A stretch of DNA of 64,000 nt. Origin: Geothrix sp. SG200 (lineage in GTDB: Bacteria; Acidobacteriota; Holophagae; Holophagales; Holophagaceae). The number at the start of each line of letters is the position of its first letter. The stretch's first letter is position 1. The translations under genes were made by a program, and so were the position numbers. Shown in pieces: positions 8,911 through 16,804 of the stretch. The DNA lies in NCBI RefSeq assembly GCF_022808935.1, contig NZ_JAKZFR010000003.1, positions 124,001 through 188,000 of the forward strand. Reading direction: 5' to 3'. Below the pieces are notes generated by a model. That model worked only from the letters and a program-made list of their open reading frames with translations. It was not told where the DNA came from and did not search any database.

Positions 8911-10056
8911 ATGCGCGCCTCTGCGGTCCTCCAGGCCACCTGGCAGCGGACGCGGCGCCCCCGGACCTGGGGCGCCGCGCTGCTGTTCGGCCTCGCCTGG
9001 AACGGCGCGAGGCTGCTCCTGGGATGGCCCGGTCCCGATCTCCTGGACCTGCTGGCGCCCTCGCTGTGGGTGGTCCTCTTCCTGGTGCTCGCGCCGCTGC
9101 CCTGGCAGTGGAGCGGGGACGAGGCGCCCATGGCCGGTCCCCTGCGCGGGGCCGTCCAGGCCCTCCCCTGGATGGCGGCCCTCACTCTGGTGGCGCTGCT
9201 GGCCCTGACGGCCGCGGGCGCCTCGCCCATGCCCATGGGCCGGGGGCCGGGGGCCGGGCCGGGCCGGGGCATGGGCATGATGGAGCACGGCGGCCCCCGC
9301 CGAGGACCGGGCCCGATGCCCGGCTCAATGATGGGTCCGGGCGCCGAAGGGCATGGGTTCCCCATCCATCCGCGCTTCTGGGCCCTCGGCGTCGCGCACC
9401 TCTGCTTCGGCCTCCTGCTGGGCTGGGTGCTGGCGGATCGCGAGCGCGCCGAGTTCCAGGAGGCGGCCGCACGCCGCGCGGCGAAGGAGGCCCAGACCCG
9501 TGCCCTTCAGGGTCAGATGAACCCGCACGTGCTCTTCAACGCCATCAGCGGGCTCACGGAGCTGGTGCGCGAGGATCCGGCGGCTGCGGAAGCCGCGCTG
9601 GTGAACCTGTCGGACCTGTTGAGGGCCCTGCTGGACCAGGGCTCTCGCCTGCGGGTCCCCCTGGGCGACGAGCGCCGCCTGGTGGAGCGGCACCTGGCCT
9701 TGGAGCGCATCCGCCTGGGCCGGCGCCTCCGGGAGCGCTGGGACTGGCCCGCCGGGCTGGACGCCACGGAGGTCCCGCCCCTCATGATCCAGCCGCTGGT
9801 CGAGAACGCCCTGAAGCACGGCGTGTCGAAGGCCGTCGGGGGCGGCGAGCTGGAGGTCGTGGTGCGCGGCGAGGGGACCCGCCTCCACATCCGCGTGGCC
9901 AACACCGGCCCGGCGCCGGACGGCGAGGGGAAGGGCGTGGGGCTGGCGAACCTGCGGGAGCGCCTGGACCTGCTGGGGGCGGGACCGGAGGCTCTGCGGC
10001 TGCGCCGGGAGGGCGACTGGACCATCGCCGAGCTGGATCTGGAGGTGGCGCCGTGA
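8911..10056 (+). CDS. LytS/YehU-type sensor histidine kinase
   Basis: This integral membrane sensor kinase (381 aa) has four likely membrane segments (about residues 20-40, 45-65, 84-102 and 150-170), then a His_kinase (PF06580-type) box with phospho-acceptor His206 in QMNPHVLFNAI. A HATPase domain follows, with N-box LVENALKHG and G-box GVGLANLRERL. The loop between membrane segments 3 and 4 (about residues 103-148) is full of Met, Gly, Pro and Arg and probably faces the periplasm, a good candidate for the sensing site. The stop overlaps the next gene in a GTGA junction, so kinase and regulator are co-translated. Confidence 0.9.
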   Translation: MRASAVLQATWQRTRRPRTWGAALLFGLAWNGARLLLGWPGPDLLDLLAPSLWVVLFLVLAPLPWQWSGDEAPMAGPLRGAVQALPWMAALTLVALLALTAAGASPMPMGRGPGAGPGRGMGMMEHGGPRRGPGPMPGSMMGPGAEGHGFPIHPRFWALGVAHLCFGLLLGWVLADRERAEFQEAAARRAAKEAQTRALQGQMNPHVLFNAISGLTELVREDPAAAEAALVNLSDLLRALLDQGSRLRVPLGDERRLVERHLALERIRLGRRLRERWDWPAGLDATEVPPLMIQPLVENALKHGVSKAVGGGELEVVVRGEGTRLHIRVANTGPAPDGEGKGVGLANLRERLDLLGAGPEALRLRREGDWTIAELDLEVAP

Positions 10057-10763
10057 AGCCCCTGCGCGTGCTCGTGGCCGAGGACGAGCCCTTCAACCTG
10101 AAGCGCCTTTCACGGCTGCTGCGTGAGGCGGGCTGCGAGGTGGTCGCCGAGCTCGAGGACGGCCCCTCCGTGCTGGCCTGGCTGGACCGCGGCGAGGCCG
10201 TGGATGCCCTCTTCATGGACATCCAGATGCCTGGCCTCACGGGCCTGGACGTGTCCGCCGACCTGCCCCGGGACCTCCCCGTGGTGTTCGTGACGGCCTA
10301 CGCCGAGCATGCCGTGAAGGCCTTCGAGCAGGCCGCGGCGGACTACCTGCTCAAGCCCGTCACCGCCGAGCGGCTCGGCGCCACCCTCCAGCGCCTGCGG
10401 ACGCGCGTGGAGCGGGAGGGCCCCCGCCCGGGCGGACCCTTCCGCTTCCCCGTGCGCGCGGGGGACGGCCTGGTGTTCGTGGACCTGGCCAAGACCACCC
10501 ACTTCGCCTTCGAGGAGGAGGCCGTGTGGGCCTACGCCGGGGATCGCCTGCGCACCACCTGGAAGACCCTCGCCGAGGCGGAGACGGCCCTGGGCGCCCG
10601 GGTGGTGCGCGGCCACCGGCACCTGCTGATCCGGCCCGAAGCCGTGGTGGGCGTTCGCATCGGCGACTCCGGCCGCCTCCTCGTCCGGTTGACGGGGGGC
10701 TTCGAGGTGGAAGTGAGCCGCGGGGCAGCGCCGGCCCTCAAGGCGAGGCTGGGGCTGGGCTAG
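10053..10763 (+). CDS. LytTR-family response regulator
   Basis: This DNA-binding response regulator (236 aa) is partner of the overlapping kinase. The receiver domain (residues 1-115) has acidic pocket residues EDE near the N-terminus, the phospho-Asp in LFMDIQMPG, Thr in VFVTAYAEH and Lys in YLLKPV. The C-terminal LytTR domain covers about residues 130-236. The GTG start at 10053 overlaps the kinase stop by 3 bases. The TAG stop at 10761-10763 coincides with the first base triplet of the repeat that carries ridA 3' ends. It probably controls the Spy-like gene upstream through the 21-bp repeats (inference). Confidence 0.9.
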   Translation: MKPLRVLVAEDEPFNLKRLSRLLREAGCEVVAELEDGPSVLAWLDRGEAVDALFMDIQMPGLTGLDVSADLPRDLPVVFVTAYAEHAVKAFEQAAADYLLKPVTAERLGATLQRLRTRVEREGPRPGGPFRFPVRAGDGLVFVDLAKTTHFAFEEEAVWAYAGDRLRTTWKTLAEAETALGARVVRGHRHLLIRPEAVVGVRIGDSGRLLVRLTGGFEVEVSRGAAPALKARLGLG

Positions 10764-11078
10764 ACCTCGGCGATAAGTTCGATTTCCACCGGGGGTCCCA
10801 CTCCCTGAGCCGAAGGCGAGTGGGAGCACAGGGCGGGGCCCTGTGCGTTCGTGGGCTGCCAGGGCCGCGTGCGCCGAGGCGCAGCCGAGCGCCCAGCGGC
10901 CAAGGGAGAGCCCGACCCTTAGACTTCCGCGATGAGCTCGATCTCGACCGGGGGTCCCACTCCGCGAGCCGAAGGCGAGTGGGAGCACAGGGCGGGGCCC
11001 TGTGCGTTCGTGGGCTGCCAGGGCCGCGTGCGCCGAGGCGCAGCCGAGCGCCCAGCGGCCAAGGGAGAGCCCGACCCT
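10761..11078. repeat. Two 159-bp units, each ending in a copy of the ridA 3' end
   Basis: Unit A is 10761-10919 and unit B is 10920-11078; both repeat with period 159. The first 30 bp of each plus-strand unit (10761-10790, 10920-10949) repeat 11079-11108, which is the 3' end of ridA on the minus strand. B is identical to the ridA end. A differs at six positions, all third codon positions, and still encodes VEIELIAEV then stop. The remaining about 129 bp holds a perfect hairpin GCACAGGGC-GGG-GCCCTGTGC (10826-10846 and 10985-11005) and a CCCACTC/GAGTGGG pairing. 159 is a multiple of three and unit B is stop-free in the ridA frame. Confidence 0.93.
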
Positions 11079-11452
11079 TAGACTTCCGCGATGAGCTCGA
11101 TCTCGACCTTCGCCCCCTTCGGCAACGCGGCCACGGCGACGGTGCTGCGGGCGGGCTTGGCGGCGCCCAGGGCCTTCTCGTAGACGGCGTTGAAGGCCGC
11201 GAAATCGCCCATGTCCGTGAGGAAGACCGTCGTCTTCACCACCCGGTCCCAGCCGGTGTTGGCGGCGGCGAGCACGGCGCTGAGGTTCTTCAGCACCTGC
11301 TCGGCCTGGGCCTCGATGGGGCCGGTGACCATCTCCATGGTTTCCGGGATGAGGGGGATCTGGCCGGAGGTGAACAGGTGGCCGCCGGAGATCTGGGCCT
11401 GGCTATAGGGGCCGATGGCGGCGGGAGCGTTCGACGTGGAGATGGCGCGCAT
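11078..11452 (-). CDS. ridA: RidA family enamine/imine deaminase
   Basis: RidA hydrolyses reactive 2-aminoacrylate and related enamines released by PLP enzymes, in the cytoplasm as a trimer. The 124-aa length is typical. Visible family motifs are IGPYSQAQ near the N-terminus, LFTSGQIPL, the conserved Arg within KPARSTVAVAALPKGAKVEIE, and the hydrophobic C-terminal strand. ATG at 11452 is preceded by GGAG. The last nine codons plus the stop are part of a repeated unit, so the current gene end may have been supplied by an inserted element. The protein sequence appears intact. Confidence 0.93.
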   Translation of the reverse strand: MRAISTSNAPAAIGPYSQAQISGGHLFTSGQIPLIPETMEMVTGPIEAQAEQVLKNLSAVLAAANTGWDRVVKTTVFLTDMGDFAAFNAVYEKALGAAKPARSTVAVAALPKGAKVEIELIAEV

Positions 11453-11470
11453 GGGAACTCCTGGAACAGA

Positions 11471-12445
11471 CTATTGTCCTTGTTTTTTGCCCCAGCGCCG
11501 CTTCTTGTGGCGCCAGTTCCGGCCGGCCTTGGCCGGGGGCGGCAGGGGCGTGTCGAAGGGCGAGGCGGGCTGCTCAGGCTCGCCCTCGCCTTCGCCGTCA
11601 TCGAGGCGGCGCGGGCCTTCTTCGATCTGCTGCAGCACCCACTGGGCCGTGCGATGCATGAGGGCCGCCAGGCAGAGGCTGGTCTCGATGCGGGCGTGGG
11701 GCAGGGGCCCCAGCTGGGTGAACACGGACGGGTCGGGCGGGATCACGCGCGGGATGGCGATCTCGGGAAGGGGCATGGGCAGGGCGTCATAGGCCTCCTC
11801 GGGGAGGTGCCGCCACGGCTCGGGCTGGGCCTGCTCCCGCTTGAGGAGATCCGCCACCGTCGTCTGCTTCTTGGGAGGGCGACCGCGCTTCTTGGGGGCG
11901 GCCACGGCGGCGGCCTCCAGGGCGGCCTGGAGGGCCTGCATCACCTCGTCGCGGCTCTTGCCGCGCAGGTCGAAGAGCAGCCAGGGATCGCGGTCCAGGG
12001 CCTCGGCCATCACGTAGCAGACGGCGGCCACGTGCTTGCAGGGGTTGGCCCAGTCCGGGCAGTCGCAGTGGGTCTGCAGCTCCTTGGGCACGCGGGGGTA
12101 GAGGCTGGCGCCCGCCTCGCGGAAGGTCTCGTCCAGGCCCTGGGGCATCTCACCGGCCAGCAGCGAGGCCACGAAACGGCTCTCCTGCGCGATGCGGGCC
12201 AGGGCCTTGTCCCACTGGGCGGTCGTGAGGGCGGGCAGGCCCAGGGTCACGTTGTAGGTCTTGCGGCCGTGGACCCGGGCCTGGATCTCGCCGGGCTGGA
12301 CGCTGAAGTGCGACACGTGGCCGTCCTCCGCGTACTTCTTCCCGCGGGGCAGGCGGTTCTCGTAGTCGTCCCCGAGCTTCTCGAGGCCCTGGATCCAGAG
12401 GCGGCCCCACCAGGTGGTGCCGAAGCGGTCGGCGTGGCTCATCAT
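11471..12445 (-). CDS. SWIM zinc-finger protein paired with SNF2 helicase
   Basis: This 324-aa protein has a SWIM zinc finger, CDCPDWANPCKH (about residues 127-138), inside the usual SWIM neighbourhood (N-terminal FGTTWWGRLWI and VQPGEIQARVHGRKTYNV). The C-terminal part includes an AT-hook-like KKRGRPPKK and a basic tail, suggesting nucleic-acid binding. It starts inside the end of the SNF2 gene (ATGA overlap), and this pairing is common in bacteria, so both probably act as one complex on DNA or RNA. The precise role is not established. It lies 18 bp upstream of ridA on the same strand. Confidence 0.85.
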   Translation of the reverse strand: MMSHADRFGTTWWGRLWIQGLEKLGDDYENRLPRGKKYAEDGHVSHFSVQPGEIQARVHGRKTYNVTLGLPALTTAQWDKALARIAQESRFVASLLAGEMPQGLDETFREAGASLYPRVPKELQTHCDCPDWANPCKHVAAVCYVMAEALDRDPWLLFDLRGKSRDEVMQALQAALEAAAVAAPKKRGRPPKKQTTVADLLKREQAQPEPWRHLPEEAYDALPMPLPEIAIPRVIPPDPSVFTQLGPLPHARIETSLCLAALMHRTAQWVLQQIEEGPRRLDDGEGEGEPEQPASPFDTPLPPPAKAGRNWRHKKRRWGKKQGQ

Positions 12446-15400
12446 GGCGCCACCTCCTTCGCCTTGCGGCGGACCGGCCTGGGGGCCTGGTCCTCCCCGC
12501 CGCCTTCATCGGCATCCATGAGCTCGGCGTCGGGATCCAGCGCCACCAGGCGCCGCAGGGCGTCGTCGTCCAGCTCCGTGAGCCATCCTTCGCCCGTGCC
12601 CACCACGCGGTCCGCGAGGTCGCGCTTGGACTCCAGCAGGGCGTCGATCTTCTCCTCCAGGGTGCCGATGGTGACCAGCTTGTGCACCTGCACGTTCTTG
12701 GTCTGACCGATGCGGTAGGTGCGGTCCGTGGCCTGGTCCTCCACGGCCGGGTTCCACCAGCGGTCGAAGTGGAAGACATGGGTGGCCGCCGTGAGGTTGA
12801 GGCCCACGCCGCCGGCCTTGAGGCTCAGCAGCAGCACCGGCGAGGAGTCGGGATCCTCCTGGAAGCTGCGCACCAGCTCGTCGCGGCCCTCCCGCGTGGT
12901 ACCGCCATGGAGGAAGGGCGGCTCGAAGCCCAGGGCGTCCTGCAGGTGGATCTGCAGGCGGTCGCCCATCTCCTTGAACTGCGTGAAGACGAGGGCGCGC
13001 TCGCCGGCCTCGACGACCTCCTCGAGCATCTCCGTGAGGCGGTCCAGCTTGCCGCTTCGGCCGCGGTAGGGCCCCTGGGCCTTCAGGAACTGGCTGGGGT
13101 GGTTGCAGATCTGCTTGAGGTGGGTGAGCAGGGCCAGGATGCGGCCCCGGCGTTCGATGCCGCTGGCGGCAGTCAGCTCCTCGTCCATCTTCTCGACGCG
13201 GTACTGGTAGAGCTCCGCCTGCTCGCGGCTGAGCGTGGTGAACACCTTCATCTCCTGCTTGTCCGGCAGGTCCTGGATGATGGCGCGGTCGCTCTTGAGG
13301 CGGCGCAGGATGAAGGGGCCGATGCGCTGGCGCAGCTCCTGGGCGGCGTCGGGATCCCGGTACTTCTCGATGGGCGTGGCGAAGCCCTCCTTGAAGTGGG
13401 ACTCGCTGCCCAGGTAGCCGGGCAGGGCGGCGCTGAGGATGGACCAGAGCTCCGTGAGCCGGTTCTCGATGGGCGTGCCCGTGAGGGCCAGGCGGAAGCT
13501 GCCCCGCAGGCGCCGGACGGCCTTGGCCTGGGCCGAACCCGCGTTCTTGATGGCCTGGGCCTCGTCCACCACCACCATGCCCCAGGCGCGGGCGGAGAAC
13601 GTGTCCTCCTCGCGGCGCACCACGCCGTACGTGGTGAGCACGAGGGTGTGGGGCTTGAAGGTGCCGGGCAGCGGGTCGCGGTTGTTGCCGTGGTGCACGA
13701 AGACCGGCAGGCTGGGCGCGAACTTGGCCAGCTCCCGCTCCCAGTTGCCCAGCAGAGAGGTCGGGCAGACCAGCAGGGTGGCAGGGCCGTGCTGGGGGCT
13801 CTGCTCCTGGCGGTGCAGCAGCAGGGCCAGCACCTGGATCGTCTTGCCCAGGCCCATGTCGTCGGCCAGGATGCCGCCCAGGCCCAGGCGGGACAGGCCC
13901 TCGAGCCAGGCCAGGCCGCGCAGCTGGTAGGGGCGCAGCTGTCCCTGGAAGCTGGCGGGCTGGGTGATGGGCTTGTCGGGGAGGATCTTGAGGTCCTCCA
14001 GGGCGGCGCCGAAGTCGCCGGCCACCTCCACCTCGATGGCCTCGCTCACGCCGGGAATCCGGGCGGTGCCCGTGAGGGCGGCGGCCAGGGCCTCGCCCTT
14101 AGTCATGCTCTCGAAGCCGGCGCCCCGGCTGGCCTGGAGGACCGTGGAGATCTGCTTGAGGGTCTCGGGATCCAGGGCCACCCACTTGCCCTTCCAGGCC
14201 ACCAGCGGGTGCTTGAGGCTCGCCATCTGGGCGAAGTCCTCCACGCTCAGGGCGTCGTCGCCCAGCATGAGCGACCAGTCGGCGCTGACGCTGCCCTCCA
14301 GGCCCACCTGGGTGGCGGGGGCCGATTCGATGACGCTGCGGGCGCCCAGGCGCACCTTGGCGCGCAGCCGCTTGGCGCCGCCGAAGTCCGCCAGGGCCTC
14401 GGGGATGTGGACGAGGAAGCCGGCCTCCTTCAGCTGGGCCGCGCCCCGGGTCAGGAAGCTCCAGGCCTCGGTGGGGCGCAGCAGCAGGTCCTCGGGGCGC
14501 TGGCCCGAGAGGGCCCGCTCCAGGGCGGGGAAGAAGGGCACGGCGCGGGCCAGGCCCCGCAGCAGGACCTGGCGCGCCTGGAGCACTTCGGGCTCGGTGC
14601 TGGGCTCCCAGAGCTTGGCGACGCCGATGTCCACGCCCGCTTCGGTCTCCAGGCCCACCTTCAGGATCCACCCCTCCTCCACGAGCCGGTCCGCCTCCTG
14701 CACGGCCTGGCTGTGGGTGGGCACGGGCGGGGCCTCCAGGGCCAGGCGGGGCCGCAGCCACTGGGGACGGGCGCCCTCGCTCCACTGGGCCAGCTGCTCG
14801 CCCAGGGTGCGCTCGGTGATGCCGATGGTGGGGAACTCCGGCAGCTGATGGGACAGGGCCACCATGAGCCGTTCGTCCCAGGGCAGGCGGTCCCGCTTGT
14901 GGCCCCGCAGCCGGTGGATGAGGCCCAGGCGGGGATCATCGCCGGCCCGCAGGCCGCCGGCCACGAAGCGCATGATGAAGTCCGCCCCGTCCTCCAGGAA
15001 GGCCGACAGCACGGCGTCCACGGAGGGCGGCATGGCGAGGTCGTCCTCGATGTCGAAGGCGTCCAGCTCGCCCAGGGCCACGGTCTTGGTGAAGGCCCAG
15101 GTGTCGTTCTCGGGGAAGGCCAGGGCCGCGGGGGGCATGGCCTCCGCCAGCTGGCGCAGGGCGGTGCGGTCCGAGGGGCTGGTGAGGCTCACGCCCCAGC
15201 GGGCCTTCCAGGGGTTCCCGCGGGTGTCCAGCTGGGGCAGCAGGGCGCCGCGGACCACCAGGGACTGGAGCAGGCGCAGGGCCGTGGCCCAGTAGCGGAG
15301 GGTGGGCCCGGCATGGGCCGGGCGGAGGGCCAGGGAGGAGAGCCAGGGGTAGGCCCGCTGCCAGCGGAGGGGCACCGCGTGCATCTCCACCAGGGCGGCG

Positions 15401-15567
15401 TCCGGCAGGAAGATCTGGGCCTTGGCGGGGGTGAGGCGCTCGCGGCCCTGCAGCTCGCCCGGGAGGGTCCGGAGGGCGCGCGCCCACTCGGCGGGTTCCA
15501 CCGCCTCGGGCATGCAGAGCAGGAAGCCCCGATCCTGGGGGCGGTACTGGAGGAAGGGGTTCAGCAT
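12442..15567 (-). CDS. SNF2-family DEAD/DEAH-box helicase
   Basis: This 1041-aa SWI2/SNF2 ATPase has a long N-terminal region (residues 1-530, DUF3670/SNF2-associated type) followed by the two RecA-like lobes. Motifs seen are Walker A in LADDMGLGKTIQ (about residue 568), the Walker B box DEAQ (about 667), LTGTPIENRLTELWS, and in the second lobe GGVGLNLTAATHVFHFD and YRIGQTKNVQVHK (motif VI). Such enzymes translocate on double-stranded DNA and remodel nucleoprotein complexes, in bacteria often RNA polymerase. The gene is co-translated with the SWIM protein. The start ATG at 15567 follows a short leader facing rpiB. Confidence 0.92.
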   Translation of the reverse strand: MLNPFLQYRPQDRGFLLCMPEAVEPAEWARALRTLPGELQGRERLTPAKAQIFLPDAALVEMHAVPLRWQRAYPWLSSLALRPAHAGPTLRYWATALRLLQSLVVRGALLPQLDTRGNPWKARWGVSLTSPSDRTALRQLAEAMPPAALAFPENDTWAFTKTVALGELDAFDIEDDLAMPPSVDAVLSAFLEDGADFIMRFVAGGLRAGDDPRLGLIHRLRGHKRDRLPWDERLMVALSHQLPEFPTIGITERTLGEQLAQWSEGARPQWLRPRLALEAPPVPTHSQAVQEADRLVEEGWILKVGLETEAGVDIGVAKLWEPSTEPEVLQARQVLLRGLARAVPFFPALERALSGQRPEDLLLRPTEAWSFLTRGAAQLKEAGFLVHIPEALADFGGAKRLRAKVRLGARSVIESAPATQVGLEGSVSADWSLMLGDDALSVEDFAQMASLKHPLVAWKGKWVALDPETLKQISTVLQASRGAGFESMTKGEALAAALTGTARIPGVSEAIEVEVAGDFGAALEDLKILPDKPITQPASFQGQLRPYQLRGLAWLEGLSRLGLGGILADDMGLGKTIQVLALLLHRQEQSPQHGPATLLVCPTSLLGNWERELAKFAPSLPVFVHHGNNRDPLPGTFKPHTLVLTTYGVVRREEDTFSARAWGMVVVDEAQAIKNAGSAQAKAVRRLRGSFRLALTGTPIENRLTELWSILSAALPGYLGSESHFKEGFATPIEKYRDPDAAQELRQRIGPFILRRLKSDRAIIQDLPDKQEMKVFTTLSREQAELYQYRVEKMDEELTAASGIERRGRILALLTHLKQICNHPSQFLKAQGPYRGRSGKLDRLTEMLEEVVEAGERALVFTQFKEMGDRLQIHLQDALGFEPPFLHGGTTREGRDELVRSFQEDPDSSPVLLLSLKAGGVGLNLTAATHVFHFDRWWNPAVEDQATDRTYRIGQTKNVQVHKLVTIGTLEEKIDALLESKRDLADRVVGTGEGWLTELDDDALRRLVALDPDAELMDADEGGGEDQAPRPVRRKAKEVAP

Positions 15568-15653
15568 GAAGAGACGGACCCTAGATATCGGACGGCGCGC
15601 GCGCTGGCCGATGTAGGCTTGGGGCTATGGGGCGCGGCCCAGGGAGCAGGACG

Positions 15654-16085
15654 ATGAGACTCGGCTTTGCAAGCGATCATGCGGGGTTCGACCTGAAGGA
15701 ACGGCTGAAGGCGTGGGCCCTGGGTCAGGGACATGAGGTGGTGGATTTCGGCACGGACGGGACCGCCTCGGTGGACTACCCGGATTTCGCGCACCGGGCG
15801 GCACAGGGCATGGATCAATGGGAGCGCCTGGTGCTGGTCTGCGGCTCCGGCATCGGCATCAGCATCTCGGCCAACCGCCATGCCGGCATCCGCTGCGCGC
15901 TGGTGACCTCCCCTGAGCACGCGGCACTGGCACGGCAGCACAATGACGCGAACGCCATCGCTTTCGGCCAGCGGCTGACGGATCCGCTCAAGGCGGAATA
16001 CTACCTGAAATTGTTCCTGGAAACACCTTTCGAAGGGGGGCGGCACCAGCGCCGCGTCGAAAAGATCGAGTGGAAGGGCTGCTGA
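15654..16085 (+). CDS. rpiB: Ribose-5-phosphate isomerase B
   Basis: RpiB interconverts ribose-5-phosphate and ribulose-5-phosphate in the pentose phosphate pathway. The 143-aa protein shows the family start [10 protein letters not shown], the active-site Cys in [15 protein letters not shown], and the conserved [15 protein letters not shown] 15654 (AGGA upstream) begins exactly at the family N-terminus. An in-frame ATG at 15627 lies 7 bases after a TAGGCT hexamer and could be used by a leaderless message, adding nine residues. The stop overlaps the rph start. Confidence 0.95.
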   Translation: MRLGFASDHAGFDLKERLKAWALGQGHEVVDFGTDGTASVDYPDFAHRAAQGMDQWERLVLVCGSGIGISISANRHAGIRCALVTSPEHAALARQHNDANAIAFGQRLTDPLKAEYYLKLFLETPFEGGRHQRRVEKIEWKGC

Positions 16086-16804
16086 TGCGCCGCGGCGACG
16101 AGCTCCGGAGCCTGGATTTTGAAACCGGCGTCCAGCTCCACGCGGCCGGATCCTGCCTCGTCCGCATGGGCCGCACCCACGTGCTCTGCGCCGCCTCTTT
16201 GGAGGAAAAAGTGCCGGGCTGGATGAAGGGCCGAGGCACCGGCTGGCTTACGGCGGAGTACGGCATGCTGCCCGCGGCCACGAACACCCGGTCTGACCGC
16301 GAGGCCTCCCGGGGCAAACAGCAGGGCCGCACGGTGGAGATCCAGCGCCTCATCGGCCGCAGCCTCCGCCAGGCCGTGGACCTGGCCGCCCTGGGCGAGC
16401 GCACCCTCACCGTGGACTGCGACGTGCTGAACGCCGACGGGGGCACCCGCTGCGCCTCGATCACCGGGGCCTGGGTGGCCGCGGCGCTGGCGCTGCGGTC
16501 CCGGGGGCTGGAGGCGGCCCTGGCTCGCCAAGTGGCCGCGGTGAGCGCGGGCATCGTGGAAGCTGGCGACGGGCGCCGGGGCCTGGTGCTGGATCTCGAA
16601 TACGAAGAGGACCACCTGGCCGCGGTGGACTGCAACCTGGTGGCGGCTCGTGGGGTGACCGGGACCGGCGAGCTGATGCTGGTGGAGCTCCAGGGCACGG
16701 GCGAAGGCCGTCCCTTCAGCCGGGCCGAGGCCGATGGACTGGTGGACCTGGGTCTCGCGGGATGCGCGGCGCTGATGGAGGCGCAGCGGGCCGCGCTCGC
16801 ATGA
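16085..16804 (+). CDS. rph: Ribonuclease PH
   Basis: RNase PH is a phosphorolytic 3'-5' exoribonuclease that trims the 3' ends of tRNA precursors in the cytoplasm. The length of 239 aa is almost that of the E. coli enzyme. Conserved features include [28 protein letters not shown], the phosphate-binding [13 protein letters not shown] and [20 protein letters not shown], and [15 protein letters not shown]. The start overlaps the rpiB stop, with GGAAGGG at good spacing. The next gene begins inside its stop codon, so rpiB, rph and the patatin gene form one translationally coupled run. Confidence 0.96.
   Translation: MRRGDELRSLDFETGVQLHAAGSCLVRMGRTHVLCAASLEEKVPGWMKGRGTGWLTAEYGMLPAATNTRSDREASRGKQQGRTVEIQRLIGRSLRQAVDLAALGERTLTVDCDVLNADGGTRCASITGAWVAAALALRSRGLEAALARQVAAVSAGIVEAGDGRRGLVLDLEYEEDHLAAVDCNLVAARGVTGTGELMLVELQGTGEGRPFSRAEADGLVDLGLAGCAALMEAQRAALA

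Noticed and set aside
10110-10988. Minus-strand frame across the LytTR gene and the 159-bp repeats
   Set aside because: It overlaps the response regulator gene, and its repeat-derived peptides only mirror the DNA repeat.
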